From assembly GCA_964652075.1 (NCBI GenBank), contig CAZYZQ010000014.1:1-26654 (forward strand): a stretch of 26,654 bases of DNA. The letters are read 5' to 3'. Source of the DNA: CAZYZQ01 sp964652075. GTDB taxonomy: Bacteria > Bacillota > Clostridia > Oscillospirales > Oscillospiraceae. The translations under genes and the position numbers were made by a program. The notes below the pieces were generated by a model. That model saw nothing but the letters and a program-made list of their open reading frames with translations, did not search any database and was not told the origin of the DNA. Position 1 is the first letter of the stretch. Each line of letters starts with the position of its first letter. Shown piece after piece: positions 1-7,209 of this stretch.

Positions 1-441
1 GGCGTGGAGCACCGGATTGAGCTGGTACGCAAAAAAGACGGCGTGTCGTACTATAACGACTCCATCGCCTCCAGCCCGAGCAGAACCATTGCGGGCCTGC
101 GCAGCTTTTCACAGAAGGTGATCCTGATCGCGGGCGGCTATGACAAGCACATCCCCTACAATGTGCTGGGGCCGGAGATTGTGGAGCATGTGAAGACGCT
201 GGTGCTGACCGGCGCGACCGCGCCGAAGATCCGGGCGGCGACGGAGCAGGCGTCGGGCTATGCGCCCGGACAGCCTGAGATCGTGGAGCGCGAGGACTTT
301 ACCGAGGCCGTGCATACGGCGGCATCGCTTGCCGGATCGGGGGATGTTGTGATCCTTTCACCCGCGAGCGCGTCCTTCGACCATTTTAAAAACTTTATGG
401 AACGGGGTAACCTGTTCAAAAAACTGGTACAGGAGTTGTGA
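1..441 (+). CDS. murD: UDP-N-acetylmuramoylalanine--D-glutamate ligase, C-terminal part (5' truncated by window)
   Basis: The reading frame is open from base 1 and ends with TGA at 439-441, so only the last 146 residues are visible. They match the C-terminal ligase domain of MurD, the cytoplasmic enzyme that adds D-glutamate to UDP-MurNAc-L-Ala in peptidoglycan synthesis. Diagnostic segments are HRIE near the start, YNDSIASSPSRTIAGL (the D-S-K/A-A-T-N-P-type segment of Mur ligases in its Firmicute form), ILIAGGYDKHIPY, and the terminal LSPASASFDHFKNFMERG motif typical of MurD. No catalytic P-loop can be checked because it lies upstream. The next gene begins 3 bases after the stop and its ribosome binding site lies inside the murD end, so the two are probably co-transcribed. 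The neighbour is a peptidase, not the division/cell-wall genes that usually surround murD. Confidence 0.95.
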   Translation, partial: GVEHRIELVRKKDGVSYYNDSIASSPSRTIAGLRSFSQKVILIAGGYDKHIPYNVLGPEIVEHVKTLVLTGATAPKIRAATEQASGYAPGQPEIVEREDFTEAVHTAASLAGSGDVVILSPASASFDHFKNFMERGNLFKKLVQEL

Positions 442-443
442 GT

Positions 444-1472
444 ATGGAACTGAAAGAGATGATTTTCGCCCTGAGCCGGTCACTCGGGCCGAGCGGCTGC
501 GAGCGGGAGACTGCCGAGCTGGCACAGCAATTGCTTGCACCGTATGTGGATCGCAGCGAGATCGACCACCTGAGCAACGTGGTGGGCTACCGCGCGGCCG
601 CAAATCCCGGCGCGAAGACGATCCTGCTGGATGCGCATCTGGACGAGGTCTGTATGCTCGTGACGGGGCATCACAAGGGAATGCTGCAATTTGTTTCGCG
701 GGGCATCGATCCGCGTCTGCTGCCGGGACAAGACGTGATCCTGCTGACGCCCGAGCGGCACCGCGGCGTGATCACCTGCCTGCCGCCGCATCTTCTGACG
801 GCGGAGGAGCGTGAAAAGCCGTTCCCGAAGAAAATGCTGCGCATTGACCTCGGCATGACGGAGGAGGAGGCAAAAAAGATCCCGGTCGGCACGCGCGTGT
901 GCTACGCGACGCAGCCGGAGAGTCTGGACGGCACGCGCATTCTCGGCAAGTCGTTTGACGACCGCTGCTGCTATGCCGCGATCGTGCGCGCAATGGAGCT
1001 GCTGAAGGACAAGCCGCTCCCGGTCAATGTTGTGGTGCTCGGCAGCGTACAGGAGGAGACGACCGGCGCGGGCGCAGCCGTCGGCACCTACAACACAGCG
1101 CCGGACGCGGCAATCGTTGTCGACGTGACGTTTGGGGGACAGTTGGACGTCAAAAAGGAGGCCGCCAAGCCGCTCGGCAGCGGCGTCGCGATCGGGATTT
1201 CGCCGCTGCTGCACCGTCGCTTGAGCCGCGCGCTGGAGTCATGCGCGAAGAAACACGGGATTGCGCACACGCTGGAGATCATCCCCGGCAATACCGGTAC
1301 GAACAGTATGGACACGCAGATCGCCCGCGAGGGCGTGGCGTCCACGGTGCTGTCCGTCCCGCTGCGCTATATGCACACGCCGACGGAAGTGATCGATGTG
1401 CGCGACGTGGAGGCCACGGCGCAGCTTATCGCGGCCTTTGTTCTGTCGGCCGGAGAGGGGGAACTGCAATGA
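444..1472 (+). CDS. M42 family metallo-aminopeptidase (first of three)
   Basis: The 342-residue product is a full-length M42 (glutamyl aminopeptidase/TET-type) di-zinc peptidase, a cytoplasmic exopeptidase that removes N-terminal residues from short peptides. Metal and catalytic positions visible: H65 and D67 in AHLDEV, the bridging Asp in SFDDR near 172, catalytic/metal Glu pair in QEETTGAG near 204-205, Asp in VVDVTFG near 227, and His in RYMHTP near 311. All expected ligands are present, so it should be active. I chose ATG 444 over the in-frame GTG at 438 because AGGAG at 431-435 sits 8 bases upstream of the ATG. The stop overlaps the next gene's ATG (ATGA, 1469-1472), implying translational coupling with two further M42 paralogs. 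Substrate preference cannot be told from sequence. Confidence 0.93.
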   Translation: MELKEMIFALSRSLGPSGCERETAELAQQLLAPYVDRSEIDHLSNVVGYRAAANPGAKTILLDAHLDEVCMLVTGHHKGMLQFVSRGIDPRLLPGQDVILLTPERHRGVITCLPPHLLTAEEREKPFPKKMLRIDLGMTEEEAKKIPVGTRVCYATQPESLDGTRILGKSFDDRCCYAAIVRAMELLKDKPLPVNVVVLGSVQEETTGAGAAVGTYNTAPDAAIVVDVTFGGQLDVKKEAAKPLGSGVAIGISPLLHRRLSRALESCAKKHGIAHTLEIIPGNTGTNSMDTQIAREGVASTVLSVPLRYMHTPTEVIDVRDVEATAQLIAAFVLSAGEGELQ

Positions 1473-2311
1473 TTGAGACGATTAAGACCCTGTGCGCCCT
1501 GCCCGGCGTCTCCGGCTGGGAGGACGCGGTGCGCAGTTTTCTCCGCGCGCAGGCGGAGCCGTATGCGGACGAAATCCTCGAGGACGCCAACGGCAGCCTG
1601 CTNNNNNNNNNNNNNNNNNNNNNNNNNNNNNNNNNNNNNNNNNNNNNNNNNNNNNNNNNNNNNNNNNNNNNNNNNNNNNNNNNNNNNNNNNNNNNNNNNN
1701 NNCTGACGTTTCCGGGCGACTACGGCACGTTCCTGCCGGACTGGAAGGAACTGGCCGGAGGCTTCGTCGAGGCCAAGGCGCTGGACGACCGTGTGGGCTG
1801 CGGCGTGATGCTGAGCCTTCTGCGGCAGGAGCTGCCGGTCGACTGCTGGTTTGCCTTTACTGTGCAGGAGGAGGTCGGCTGCCGCGGCGCGTTCGGCGCG
1901 GCGTTCCGGCTCCAGCCGGAGATTGCGATTGTCGTCGAGGGCACAACGGCGGCGGACAGCCCCTTGAGTGAGGGCGGCGACCGCGTCTGCGCGCCGGGCG
2001 AGGGGCCGGTCATCCCGTATATGGACGGCGGCTCGATCTACGACCGCGGCCTGTTTGAGACGCTGCGCGGCCTTGCCGAGGAGCATGAGATCCCGTGGCA
2101 GACGAAGACCCGCATCGCGGGCGGTACGGATGCTTCGGCCATCCAGCGCAGCCGCGCGGGCTGCCGCGTCGGCGCGGTATCCGCCGCAGTACGTTATATC
2201 CACAGCCCGTCGAGTGTGGGCTGTACCCGGGATTTTGAAAATATGCAGCGCCTGCTGCTGGCTTTTATGCAGAAGATGGAGGAAGAGAACAATGATGGAA
2301 CTGCTGAATAA
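1469..2311 (+). CDS. M42 family metallo-aminopeptidase (second of three), interrupted by assembly gap
   Basis: The ATG at 1469 overlaps the previous stop. The visible N-terminal 44 residues (PGVSGWED, DANGSL) and the C-terminal part belong to an M42 peptidase. Visible ligands are the Asp of KALDDRVG, the Glu pair of QEEVGCRGA, and the terminal His of RYIHSP. The position that is Asp in the two sister proteins (VDVT) is Glu here (VVEGTT); a carboxylate is kept, so activity is plausible. The segment that should carry the first H-x-D metal motif lies in the run of Ns at 1603-1702. Aligned to the third paralog, about 90 residues should lie there, but the 100-N placeholder gives only about 34 codons. 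The frame happens to be kept across the Ns, but that is fortuitous. The true protein is probably about 335-340 residues. It overlaps the next gene by 20 bases. Confidence 0.88.
   Translation: MIETIKTLCALPGVSGWEDAVRSFLRAQAEPYADEILEDANGSLXXXXXXXXXXXXXXXXXXXXXXXXXXXXXXXXXXLTFPGDYGTFLPDWKELAGGFVEAKALDDRVGCGVMLSLLRQELPVDCWFAFTVQEEVGCRGAFGAAFRLQPEIAIVVEGTTAADSPLSEGGDRVCAPGEGPVIPYMDGGSIYDRGLFETLRGLAEEHEIPWQTKTRIAGGTDASAIQRSRAGCRVGAVSAAVRYIHSPSSVGCTRDFENMQRLLLAFMQKMEEENNDGTAE
1603..1702. other. Assembly gap (100 N)
   Basis: Exactly 100 Ns, the conventional placeholder for a gap of unknown length. It lies inside the second M42 peptidase gene, in the region that should encode the first metal-binding motif. 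Comparison with the neighbouring paralog suggests roughly 270 bases of real sequence belong here. A plausible cause is assembly difficulty between the tandem, related peptidase genes, although the paralogs look clearly diverged in the visible parts. Confidence 0.98.
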
Positions 2312-3278
2312 ACTGACCGCGGCCTTTGGCCCGTCCGGCCGCGAGGACGGCGTCCGCGCCGTAATCCGCGAGGCGCTGCCCGCAAACGCCGAGGTCACCG
2401 AGGATGTGCTGGGCAATCTGATTGTCCACATCCCCGGCCCAGGCAAGAAGCTGCTGTTTGCAGCACACTGTGACTCGCTGGGGCTGATTGTGACACATGT
2501 TGACGAGGACGGCACGCTGCGCGTCGGTGCGCTGGGCGGGATTCGCCCGGCGGCACTGCACGGCACGCCGGTTGTCTTCGAGAATGGGACACAGGGTGTT
2601 GTCTACGCGAACGAGGACAAAAAAGAGAAGCTGACGGCGGCGGATCTCTATATTGATATCGGCGCATCCAATGCGGATGAGGCGAAAAAGAGCGTGCAGA
2701 TCGGCGATACGGCTGTCTGGCAGACCCCGTTCCTGACGCGTGGCAGCCATGTCTTCTCGCGCTTTCTCGACGACCGCTGCGGCTGTGTGGCGCTGCTCAA
2801 GGCCATGGAGCAGATCCATGCGCCGAAAAATGACCTGTATTTTGCCTTTACGGTGCAGGAGGAGGTCGGCACGCGCGGTGCGGGCCCGGTGGCCTTTGCG
2901 GTGCAGGCGGACTATGGTGTGGCGGTCGACGTGACCCCGGCGGACGATGTGCCCGGCTCGGCGCATATCGGCAATACGAAGCTCGGCGCGGGCGCGGCGG
3001 TGCATATTATGGATCGCTCCGTACTCGCGAATCCGGTTCTGATTGCAGCAATGAACGAGGTAGCTGCACAGAAGGGCATCGAGGTGCAGCATGACGTGCT
3101 GCGTTCGGGCGGGACAGACGCCGGGAAATTTGCTTCCACAGCAGGCGGTATGCGCGCGGGCGGCATCAGCGTCCCGTGCCGGAATACGCACTCTCCGATC
3201 GAGCAGATCGATCTGCGCGATCTGCAGGCCTGTGTGGATCTGATTGCGGCGCTGGCGGAAACGGAGCTGCCTGCATGA
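2292..3278 (+). CDS. M42 family metallo-aminopeptidase (third of three)
   Basis: A 328-residue M42 peptidase with the complete ligand set: H59 and D61 in AAHCDSLG (the usual H-x-D-E-x-G reads H-C-D-S-L-G here), Asp pair in RFLDDRCG near 160, Glu pair in QEEVGTRGAG near 190, Asp in VDVTPADDVPG near 213, and His in RNTHSP near 300. The Glu that commonly follows the first Asp in this family is Ser, a small departure outside the direct ligands. The start is the first of two consecutive ATGs (2292, 2295), with GGAGGAAGAG at 2278-2287 as ribosome binding site. It overlaps the previous gene by 20 bases and the next one by 4 (ATGA at 3275-3278). Known relatives form dodecameric tetrahedral particles; three coupled paralogs raise the possibility of a mixed particle. 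Confidence 0.94.
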   Translation: MMELLNKLTAAFGPSGREDGVRAVIREALPANAEVTEDVLGNLIVHIPGPGKKLLFAAHCDSLGLIVTHVDEDGTLRVGALGGIRPAALHGTPVVFENGTQGVVYANEDKKEKLTAADLYIDIGASNADEAKKSVQIGDTAVWQTPFLTRGSHVFSRFLDDRCGCVALLKAMEQIHAPKNDLYFAFTVQEEVGTRGAGPVAFAVQADYGVAVDVTPADDVPGSAHIGNTKLGAGAAVHIMDRSVLANPVLIAAMNEVAAQKGIEVQHDVLRSGGTDAGKFASTAGGMRAGGISVPCRNTHSPIEQIDLRDLQACVDLIAALAETELPA

Positions 3279-4525
3279 CGATCTCGGACAAGACACGCGC
3301 CCTCGCCGCACAGGCGGAGCGCGATCTCGCGCCCGTCTTTGCCGCGCTGGAGGAGACAGCAAAGTGCAACACGGAAAAGGTGCTCGCGGCGTTTCAGAAG
3401 CACCGTGTCTCGGAGGCCTGCTTCGCCGGGACAACGGGGTACGGCTATAACGATCTCGGCCGTGACACGCTGGATAAAATCTACGCCGACGTGTTTGGCG
3501 CAGAGGATGCGCTGGTGCGGCTGAACTTTGTCAACGGTACCCATGCGCTGACGGCGGGGCTGTTCGGCCTGCTGCGCCCGGGCGATGTGCTGCTCTCCGC
3601 AATGGGCGCGCCGTACGATACGCTCCAGACGGCCATCGGCATCACGGGCAACGCGCCCGGTTCGCTGCGCGAGTACGGCGTCCGGTATGCGCAGGTCGAT
3701 CCGCTGCCGGATGGGATGCCGGATCTGGCCGGGATTCAGGCGGCGCTGCGGCGGGAGAAATGCAAGGTGGTCTTCATCCAGCGAAGCCGCGGCTATTCCA
3801 CGCGCGCGGCGCTGACAATGGAGCTTATGAAGACCATGATCGACGCGGTTCGCGCGGTTGACCCCGATGTGTACATCATGGTGGATAACTGCTACGGCGA
3901 GTTCTGTGAAGTCTTGGAGCCGACACAGCTCGGCGCGGATCTGATGGCGGGCTCGCTGATCAAGAATCCCGGCGGCGGCGTTGCCCCGACCGGCGGCTAT
4001 CTGGCGGGCCGGCATGCGCTTGTCGAGGCGGCGGCGATGCGCCTGACCTCGCCCGGCATCGGCCGCGAGTGCGGCAGCACGCTCGGGCAGAACCGCCTGC
4101 TGTATCAGGGCTTCTTCCTTGCGCCGCATACGGCCTGTCAGGCGCTCAAGACGGCGGCGTTCTGCGCACGTGTGATGGAGCTTCTGGGCTACGAGGTATC
4201 ACCGGCGTCCGATGCGGTGCGGACGGATATCGTCCAGACCATTGCCTTCGGCAACCGGCAGGATCTTTGCAGCTTTTGCAAGGGCATCCAGTTCGGCTCG
4301 CCGGTCGACAGCTATGTCACGCCGGAGCCGTGGGATATGCCGGGATATGAGGATCAGGTTATCATGGCGGCAGGTGCGTTCATTCAGGGCTCGTCGATTG
4401 AGCTGTCCGCAGACGGGCCGATGCGCGCGCCGTATCTGTGCTATTTACAGGGCGGCCTGACATATGAGTCCGGGCGGCTCGGCATCCTGCTGGCGGTTGA
4501 GGAGATGCGGAAGGGAGGCTCGTAA
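3275..4525 (+). CDS. Methionine gamma-lyase family PLP enzyme (aluminum resistance-type protein)
   Basis: The 416-residue product matches the family annotated as methionine gamma-lyase-like or 'aluminum resistance protein' (B. subtilis YnbB relatives), a fold-type I PLP enzyme related to cystathionine-lyase-type proteins. Visible landmarks: GTTGYGYNDLGRDTLDKIYADVFGAE-type N-terminal region near 52-77, the cofactor Asp in MVDNCYGEF near 204, and the Schiff-base Lys in GSLIKNPGGG at about 230, followed by PTGGYLAGR. True substrate is not established for the family, so the lyase name should be read as family membership only. ATG 3275 overlaps the M42 stop (ATGA) and its TAA overlaps the ispD ATG by one base (TAATG), placing it firmly in the same operon. 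A thiol or sulfur amino acid substrate is plausible but is inference. Confidence 0.9.
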   Translation: MTISDKTRALAAQAERDLAPVFAALEETAKCNTEKVLAAFQKHRVSEACFAGTTGYGYNDLGRDTLDKIYADVFGAEDALVRLNFVNGTHALTAGLFGLLRPGDVLLSAMGAPYDTLQTAIGITGNAPGSLREYGVRYAQVDPLPDGMPDLAGIQAALRREKCKVVFIQRSRGYSTRAALTMELMKTMIDAVRAVDPDVYIMVDNCYGEFCEVLEPTQLGADLMAGSLIKNPGGGVAPTGGYLAGRHALVEAAAMRLTSPGIGRECGSTLGQNRLLYQGFFLAPHTACQALKTAAFCARVMELLGYEVSPASDAVRTDIVQTIAFGNRQDLCSFCKGIQFGSPVDSYVTPEPWDMPGYEDQVIMAAGAFIQGSSIELSADGPMRAPYLCYLQGGLTYESGRLGILLAVEEMRKGGS

Positions 4526-5244
4526 TGGGACTGTTCAAAAAGCGTGCGAAGCAGTTGAGGGCTCGATCCTGCGGCGCGGTCATCGTTGCCGCCGGGACGG
4601 CGTCCCGCATGGGCGGGATTGACAAGGTCATGGCGCCGATCGGGCTTGAGCCGATGCTGATGAAATCTGTCCGCGCGTTCGCGGAAAACGAGTTCATTTC
4701 GGAGATTATTGTCGTCACACGTGAGGATCTGCTGCCGGAGGTTGCGCGCCTGTGCCAGCGGTACGACAAGGTTCGGACGGTGATTGTCGGCGGGCAGACG
4801 CGGTCGGAGTCCGTCGCCATCGGCCTTTCCATGCTTGCAAAGGAGACGGAGCTGGCTGCGATCCACGACGGCGCGCGGCCGCTTGTGACGCAGAAGATTA
4901 TCACGGACACGGTGCTCAAAGCCGCAGATACCGGCGCGGCCGCGCCGGCTATTCCGGTTAAAGATACGATCAAGCGTGCGGAAAACGGCGTCATTGCCGA
5001 GACACCTGACCGTTCGACGCTCTTTGCGGTACAGACGCCGCAGGTCTTCGACCGCGACCTGCTCGCAGGCGCGCTGTACAAGGCCGGGCAGGACGGCGTG
5101 GAGCTGACGGACGACTGCATGGCAGTCGAACGGCTCGGCATGAACGTCCATCTGACCGAGGGCTCGGAGGAGAACATCAAGATTACAACTCCTATCGACC
5201 TCGTGCTCGCCGGTGCAATCTTAGAGGGGAGGCAGACGCTGTGA
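4525..5244 (+). CDS. ispD: 2-C-methyl-D-erythritol 4-phosphate cytidylyltransferase
   Basis: The enzyme transfers CMP from CTP to MEP, the third step of the MEP route to isoprenoids. The 239-residue sequence shows the nucleotide-binding VIVAAGTASRMGG segment with K of IDKVM, GGQTRSESV, IHDGARPLV, VKDTIK, QTPQVF, a TDD acidic motif, and the final GSEENIKITTPIDL. The mature domain is preceded by a basic 15-residue extension (MGLFKKRAKQLRARS), unusual but supported by a good ribosome binding site (GGGAGG at 4513-4518) in front of ATG 4525; the only later alternative is a TTG with no site. It overlaps the upstream PLP-enzyme stop by one base and the ispF start by one to four bases. ispD followed by ispF is a common arrangement for this pathway. 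Confidence 0.96.
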   Translation: MGLFKKRAKQLRARSCGAVIVAAGTASRMGGIDKVMAPIGLEPMLMKSVRAFAENEFISEIIVVTREDLLPEVARLCQRYDKVRTVIVGGQTRSESVAIGLSMLAKETELAAIHDGARPLVTQKIITDTVLKAADTGAAAPAIPVKDTIKRAENGVIAETPDRSTLFAVQTPQVFDRDLLAGALYKAGQDGVELTDDCMAVERLGMNVHLTEGSEENIKITTPIDLVLAGAILEGRQTL

Positions 5245-5717
5245 TGCGCATTGGACACGGCTACGATGTCCACCGCCTCACGCCGGATCGTGCGTTGATC
5301 CTCGGCGGGGTGCAGGTGCCGTATGAAAAGGGCTTGGACGGACACTCGGACGCGGACGTGCTGCTGCACGCCGTTATGGACGCGATTCTGGGCGCGCTGG
5401 CGTGCGGCGATATCGGACAGCATTTCCCGGACAATGACCCGGCCTATCTCGGCATCTCCAGCATGAAGCTGCTGGCGCAGGTTGCGTCTATGATGAAGCA
5501 GGCCGATTACCGGATCGGCAACCTCGATGCGACCATTATTGCGCAAAAGCCGAAGCTGGCGGACTTCCTGCCCGCAATGGAAAAAAACATTGCGACCGTG
5601 CTTGCTGCCGGCGAGGAGCAGGTGAATGTGAAAGCGACGACGGAGGAACGCCTCGGCTTCACCGGCTCGGGAGACGGCATTGCGGCACATGCGGTCGTTT
5701 TATTGGAAAAAGCATAA
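5244..5717 (+). CDS. ispF: 2-C-methyl-D-erythritol 2,4-cyclodiphosphate synthase
   Basis: This homotrimeric zinc enzyme cyclises CDP-ME 2-phosphate to MEcPP with loss of CMP. The 157 residues show the metal-site motif GHGYDVH (D and H ligands near residues 8-10), DGHSDADVLLHAVMDA with the third His ligand, the FPDNDP and SSMKLL segments, NLDATIIAQKPKL, and the C-terminal KATTEERLGFTGSGDGIAAHAV signature. The length is normal. Start choice is between GTG 5241 and ATG 5244; I prefer ATG, which gives the usual MRIGHGYDVH beginning and overlaps the ispD stop by one base (TGATG). A purine-rich site (AGGGGAGG, 5225-5232) precedes both. A hairpin terminator begins 8 bases after the TAA, so this is probably the last gene of the murD-to-ispF message. 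Confidence 0.97.
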   Translation: MRIGHGYDVHRLTPDRALILGGVQVPYEKGLDGHSDADVLLHAVMDAILGALACGDIGQHFPDNDPAYLGISSMKLLAQVASMMKQADYRIGNLDATIIAQKPKLADFLPAMEKNIATVLAAGEEQVNVKATTEERLGFTGSGDGIAAHAVVLLEKA

Positions 5718-5725
5718 GCATTTGG

Positions 5726-5763
5726 CCCCTTTCCGCATAGAATGTGCGGGGAGGGGATTTTTT
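5726..5763 (+). terminator. Rho-independent terminator after ispF, overlapping the start of the next gene
   Basis: Left arm CCCCTTTCCGCA (5726-5737), 7-base loop TAGAATG, right arm TGCGGGGAGGGG (5745-5756), then A and six Ts (5758-5763). The stem is 12 pairs with two G-U wobbles. The right arm is also a purine-rich ribosome binding site, and the last two Ts form the TTG start of the next ORF. See the matching element at 24479-24518. Regulation by the hairpin is inference. Confidence 0.75.
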
Positions 5764-6022
5764 GCAATATTATGGCTATTATTTCACTTTCCGCGCGCTG
5801 ACAGCCGCACAGCGGGGCGCGTGTTGCCTGCAGCAGGCCGGAGTCCCGGCCTCTCTTGTGCGCTCGCCGTCCGTTCTCGCGGCACAGGGCTGCGGCTATT
5901 CACTTGAGGTGGCGCCGGTCTACGCCGCGCGGGCTGCGGATGCGCTTTTTTCGTGCGGCGTGGGCTACGGCGGCGTCTATCAGCGCCTGCCGGACGGCAT
6001 GGTACGGGAGGCGGCGCTGTGA
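5762..6022 (+). CDS. DUF3343 protein, putative sulfur/selenium carrier-like
   Basis: An 86-residue protein resembling DUF3343 ('putative Se/S carrier-like'), a family often found beside cysteine desulfurases and selenium genes. Matching features are an aromatic start (QYYGYYFTF), an alpha-helical segment ending in QQAGVPASLV, the SPSVLAAQGCGYSLEV motif with the conserved Cys-Gly at about residue 44, and a final G-Y-G-G-V-Y strand. The start I favour is TTG 5762, because it fits the family length and follows GGGGAGGGG at 5748-5756; GTG 5744 is possible but lies inside the terminator hairpin, and no other ATG/GTG/TTG occurs before the conserved part. The stop overlaps the next gene's GTG (GTGA, 6019-6022), so the two products are probably made together. 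Sulfur or selenium delivery is inferred from the family and neighbour, not shown here. Confidence 0.82.
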   Translation: MQYYGYYFTFRALTAAQRGACCLQQAGVPASLVRSPSVLAAQGCGYSLEVAPVYAARAADALFSCGVGYGGVYQRLPDGMVREAAL

Positions 6023-7131
6023 TCTATCTGGACGCGGCGGCTACCACGCTGCAAAAACCGAAGGAGGTCGCCCGCGCGTCGAGCCGGGCGATCCGGCAGC
6101 TCGCAACGCCGGGACGGGGCGGCCACACGGCGGCAATGGCGGCGTCTGCGATGGTCTATGACTGCCGCGAAGCGGCCGCGCGATTGTTTGACGCGGATGC
6201 AGAACAGGTTGTCTTTACGCAGAACGCGACGCACGGCCTGAATCTGGCGATCCGCAGTGTCGTCCGGCCCGGCGACCGGGTCGTGATCTCCGGGTTTGAA
6301 CACAATGCGGTTGTCAGGCCGTTGGTTGCCGCCGGGGCAAGGATTTCCTGTGTCGGCACGCGGCTGTTTGATCCGGCGGATACGGTCGATGCATTCGAGC
6401 GCGCTGTGACAGAGGGTACGCGCGCAGTCGTGTGCACAATGGTATCCAATGTCTTCGGCTATGTGCTGCCAATCTATGCGATTGCAACGATTGCAGCCAA
6501 GGCCGGGGCGGCGTTCATCGTAGACGCCTCGCAAGCCGCCGGCGTGCTGCCGGTGCGGCTGCGCGAGCTGGGCGCGGACTTTATCGCGATGCCGGGGCAC
6601 AAGGGGCTGCTCGGCCCACAGGGGACGGGGATCCTGCTGTGCAGGGAGGGCGGGGAGCCGCTGCTGTTCGGCGGGACAGGGAGCCAGTCTCTGCCGGCTG
6701 TGATGCCGGAGGAGCTGCCGGAACGTCTGGAGGCGGGCACACAGAATATCTGCGGCATCGCGGGACTGCGCGAGGGGCTGCGGTATTTGACACTTCATAA
6801 GCCGGAGAAGCTCCTTGCGCATGAGCGCGCACTTTTGCGCATTGCGTGCGAGGGCCTGCGGGAGATACCCGGTATACGCATATTTGCAGATCCGGAGGGA
6901 ATGCAGACCGGCGTATTGTCACTGACGGTCGCGGGGCGCGATCCGGAAGAGATTGCCCGCACGCTGGCGGCACACGGCGTGGCGGTTCGCGCCGGCCTGC
7001 ACTGCGCCCCGCTTGCGCACCTGAGCGCCGGTACGGCCCCGGCCGGAACGGTTCGGATCAGTGTATCACCGTTTAATACGGCACGGCAGATGGAGAAATT
7101 GACAGAAATCTTATCTAAAATTTGTGAATAA
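6019..7131 (+). CDS. Cysteine desulfurase family protein (class V aminotransferase fold)
   Basis: The 370-residue product is a PLP-dependent class V aminotransferase-fold enzyme of the cysteine desulfurase group, which releases sulfur (or selenium) from cysteine (or selenocysteine) as an enzyme-bound persulfide. Visible features: IYLDAAATTLQKP start, FTQNATHGLNLAI, the His of GFEHNAVVRPL, the cofactor Asp in FIVDASQAAG, the Schiff-base Lys in MPGHKGLLGPQGTG (K195), and a candidate persulfide Cys at about 329 in RAGLHCAPLAH. The GTG start at 6019 overlaps the DUF3343 stop by four bases. It is closer to the stand-alone 'family protein' branch that sits beside DUF3343 than to IscS or SufS, and no scaffold gene is adjacent. 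A sigma-A promoter for the next operon begins 14 bases after the stop. Confidence 0.92.
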   Translation: MIYLDAAATTLQKPKEVARASSRAIRQLATPGRGGHTAAMAASAMVYDCREAAARLFDADAEQVVFTQNATHGLNLAIRSVVRPGDRVVISGFEHNAVVRPLVAAGARISCVGTRLFDPADTVDAFERAVTEGTRAVVCTMVSNVFGYVLPIYAIATIAAKAGAAFIVDASQAAGVLPVRLRELGADFIAMPGHKGLLGPQGTGILLCREGGEPLLFGGTGSQSLPAVMPEELPERLEAGTQNICGIAGLREGLRYLTLHKPEKLLAHERALLRIACEGLREIPGIRIFADPEGMQTGVLSLTVAGRDPEEIARTLAAHGVAVRAGLHCAPLAHLSAGTAPAGTVRISVSPFNTARQMEKLTEILSKICE

Positions 7132-7144
7132 TTGAGCTGACCTC

Positions 7145-7173
7145 TTGCTATTGGGCCGATTTTTCGTTATAAT
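7145..7173 (+). promoter_or_regulatory. Sigma-A-type promoter for cdaA operon
   Basis: TTGCTA (7145-7150), 17-base spacer, perfect TATAAT (7168-7173). Transcription would start near 7180, giving about a 30-base leader before the cdaA ATG at 7210 with GGGAG at 7198-7202. The gap is AT-richer than the surroundings. This is the clearest housekeeping promoter in the window. Confidence 0.8.
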
Positions 7174-7209
7174 ATCATAGATTCAGTATCGAAAAGCGGG
7201 AGTGGGCCT

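Noticed and set aside
2265..3434. Long minus-strand frames opposite the M42 genes
   Set aside because: Codon-mirror artefacts of high third-position GC; no family similarity or start signals.
4525..4570. A separate basic leader peptide or mis-start at the ispD N-terminus
   Set aside because: The ATG at 4525 has a good RBS and overlaps the upstream stop, and the frame continues into ispD, so a short N-terminal extension is the simpler reading.
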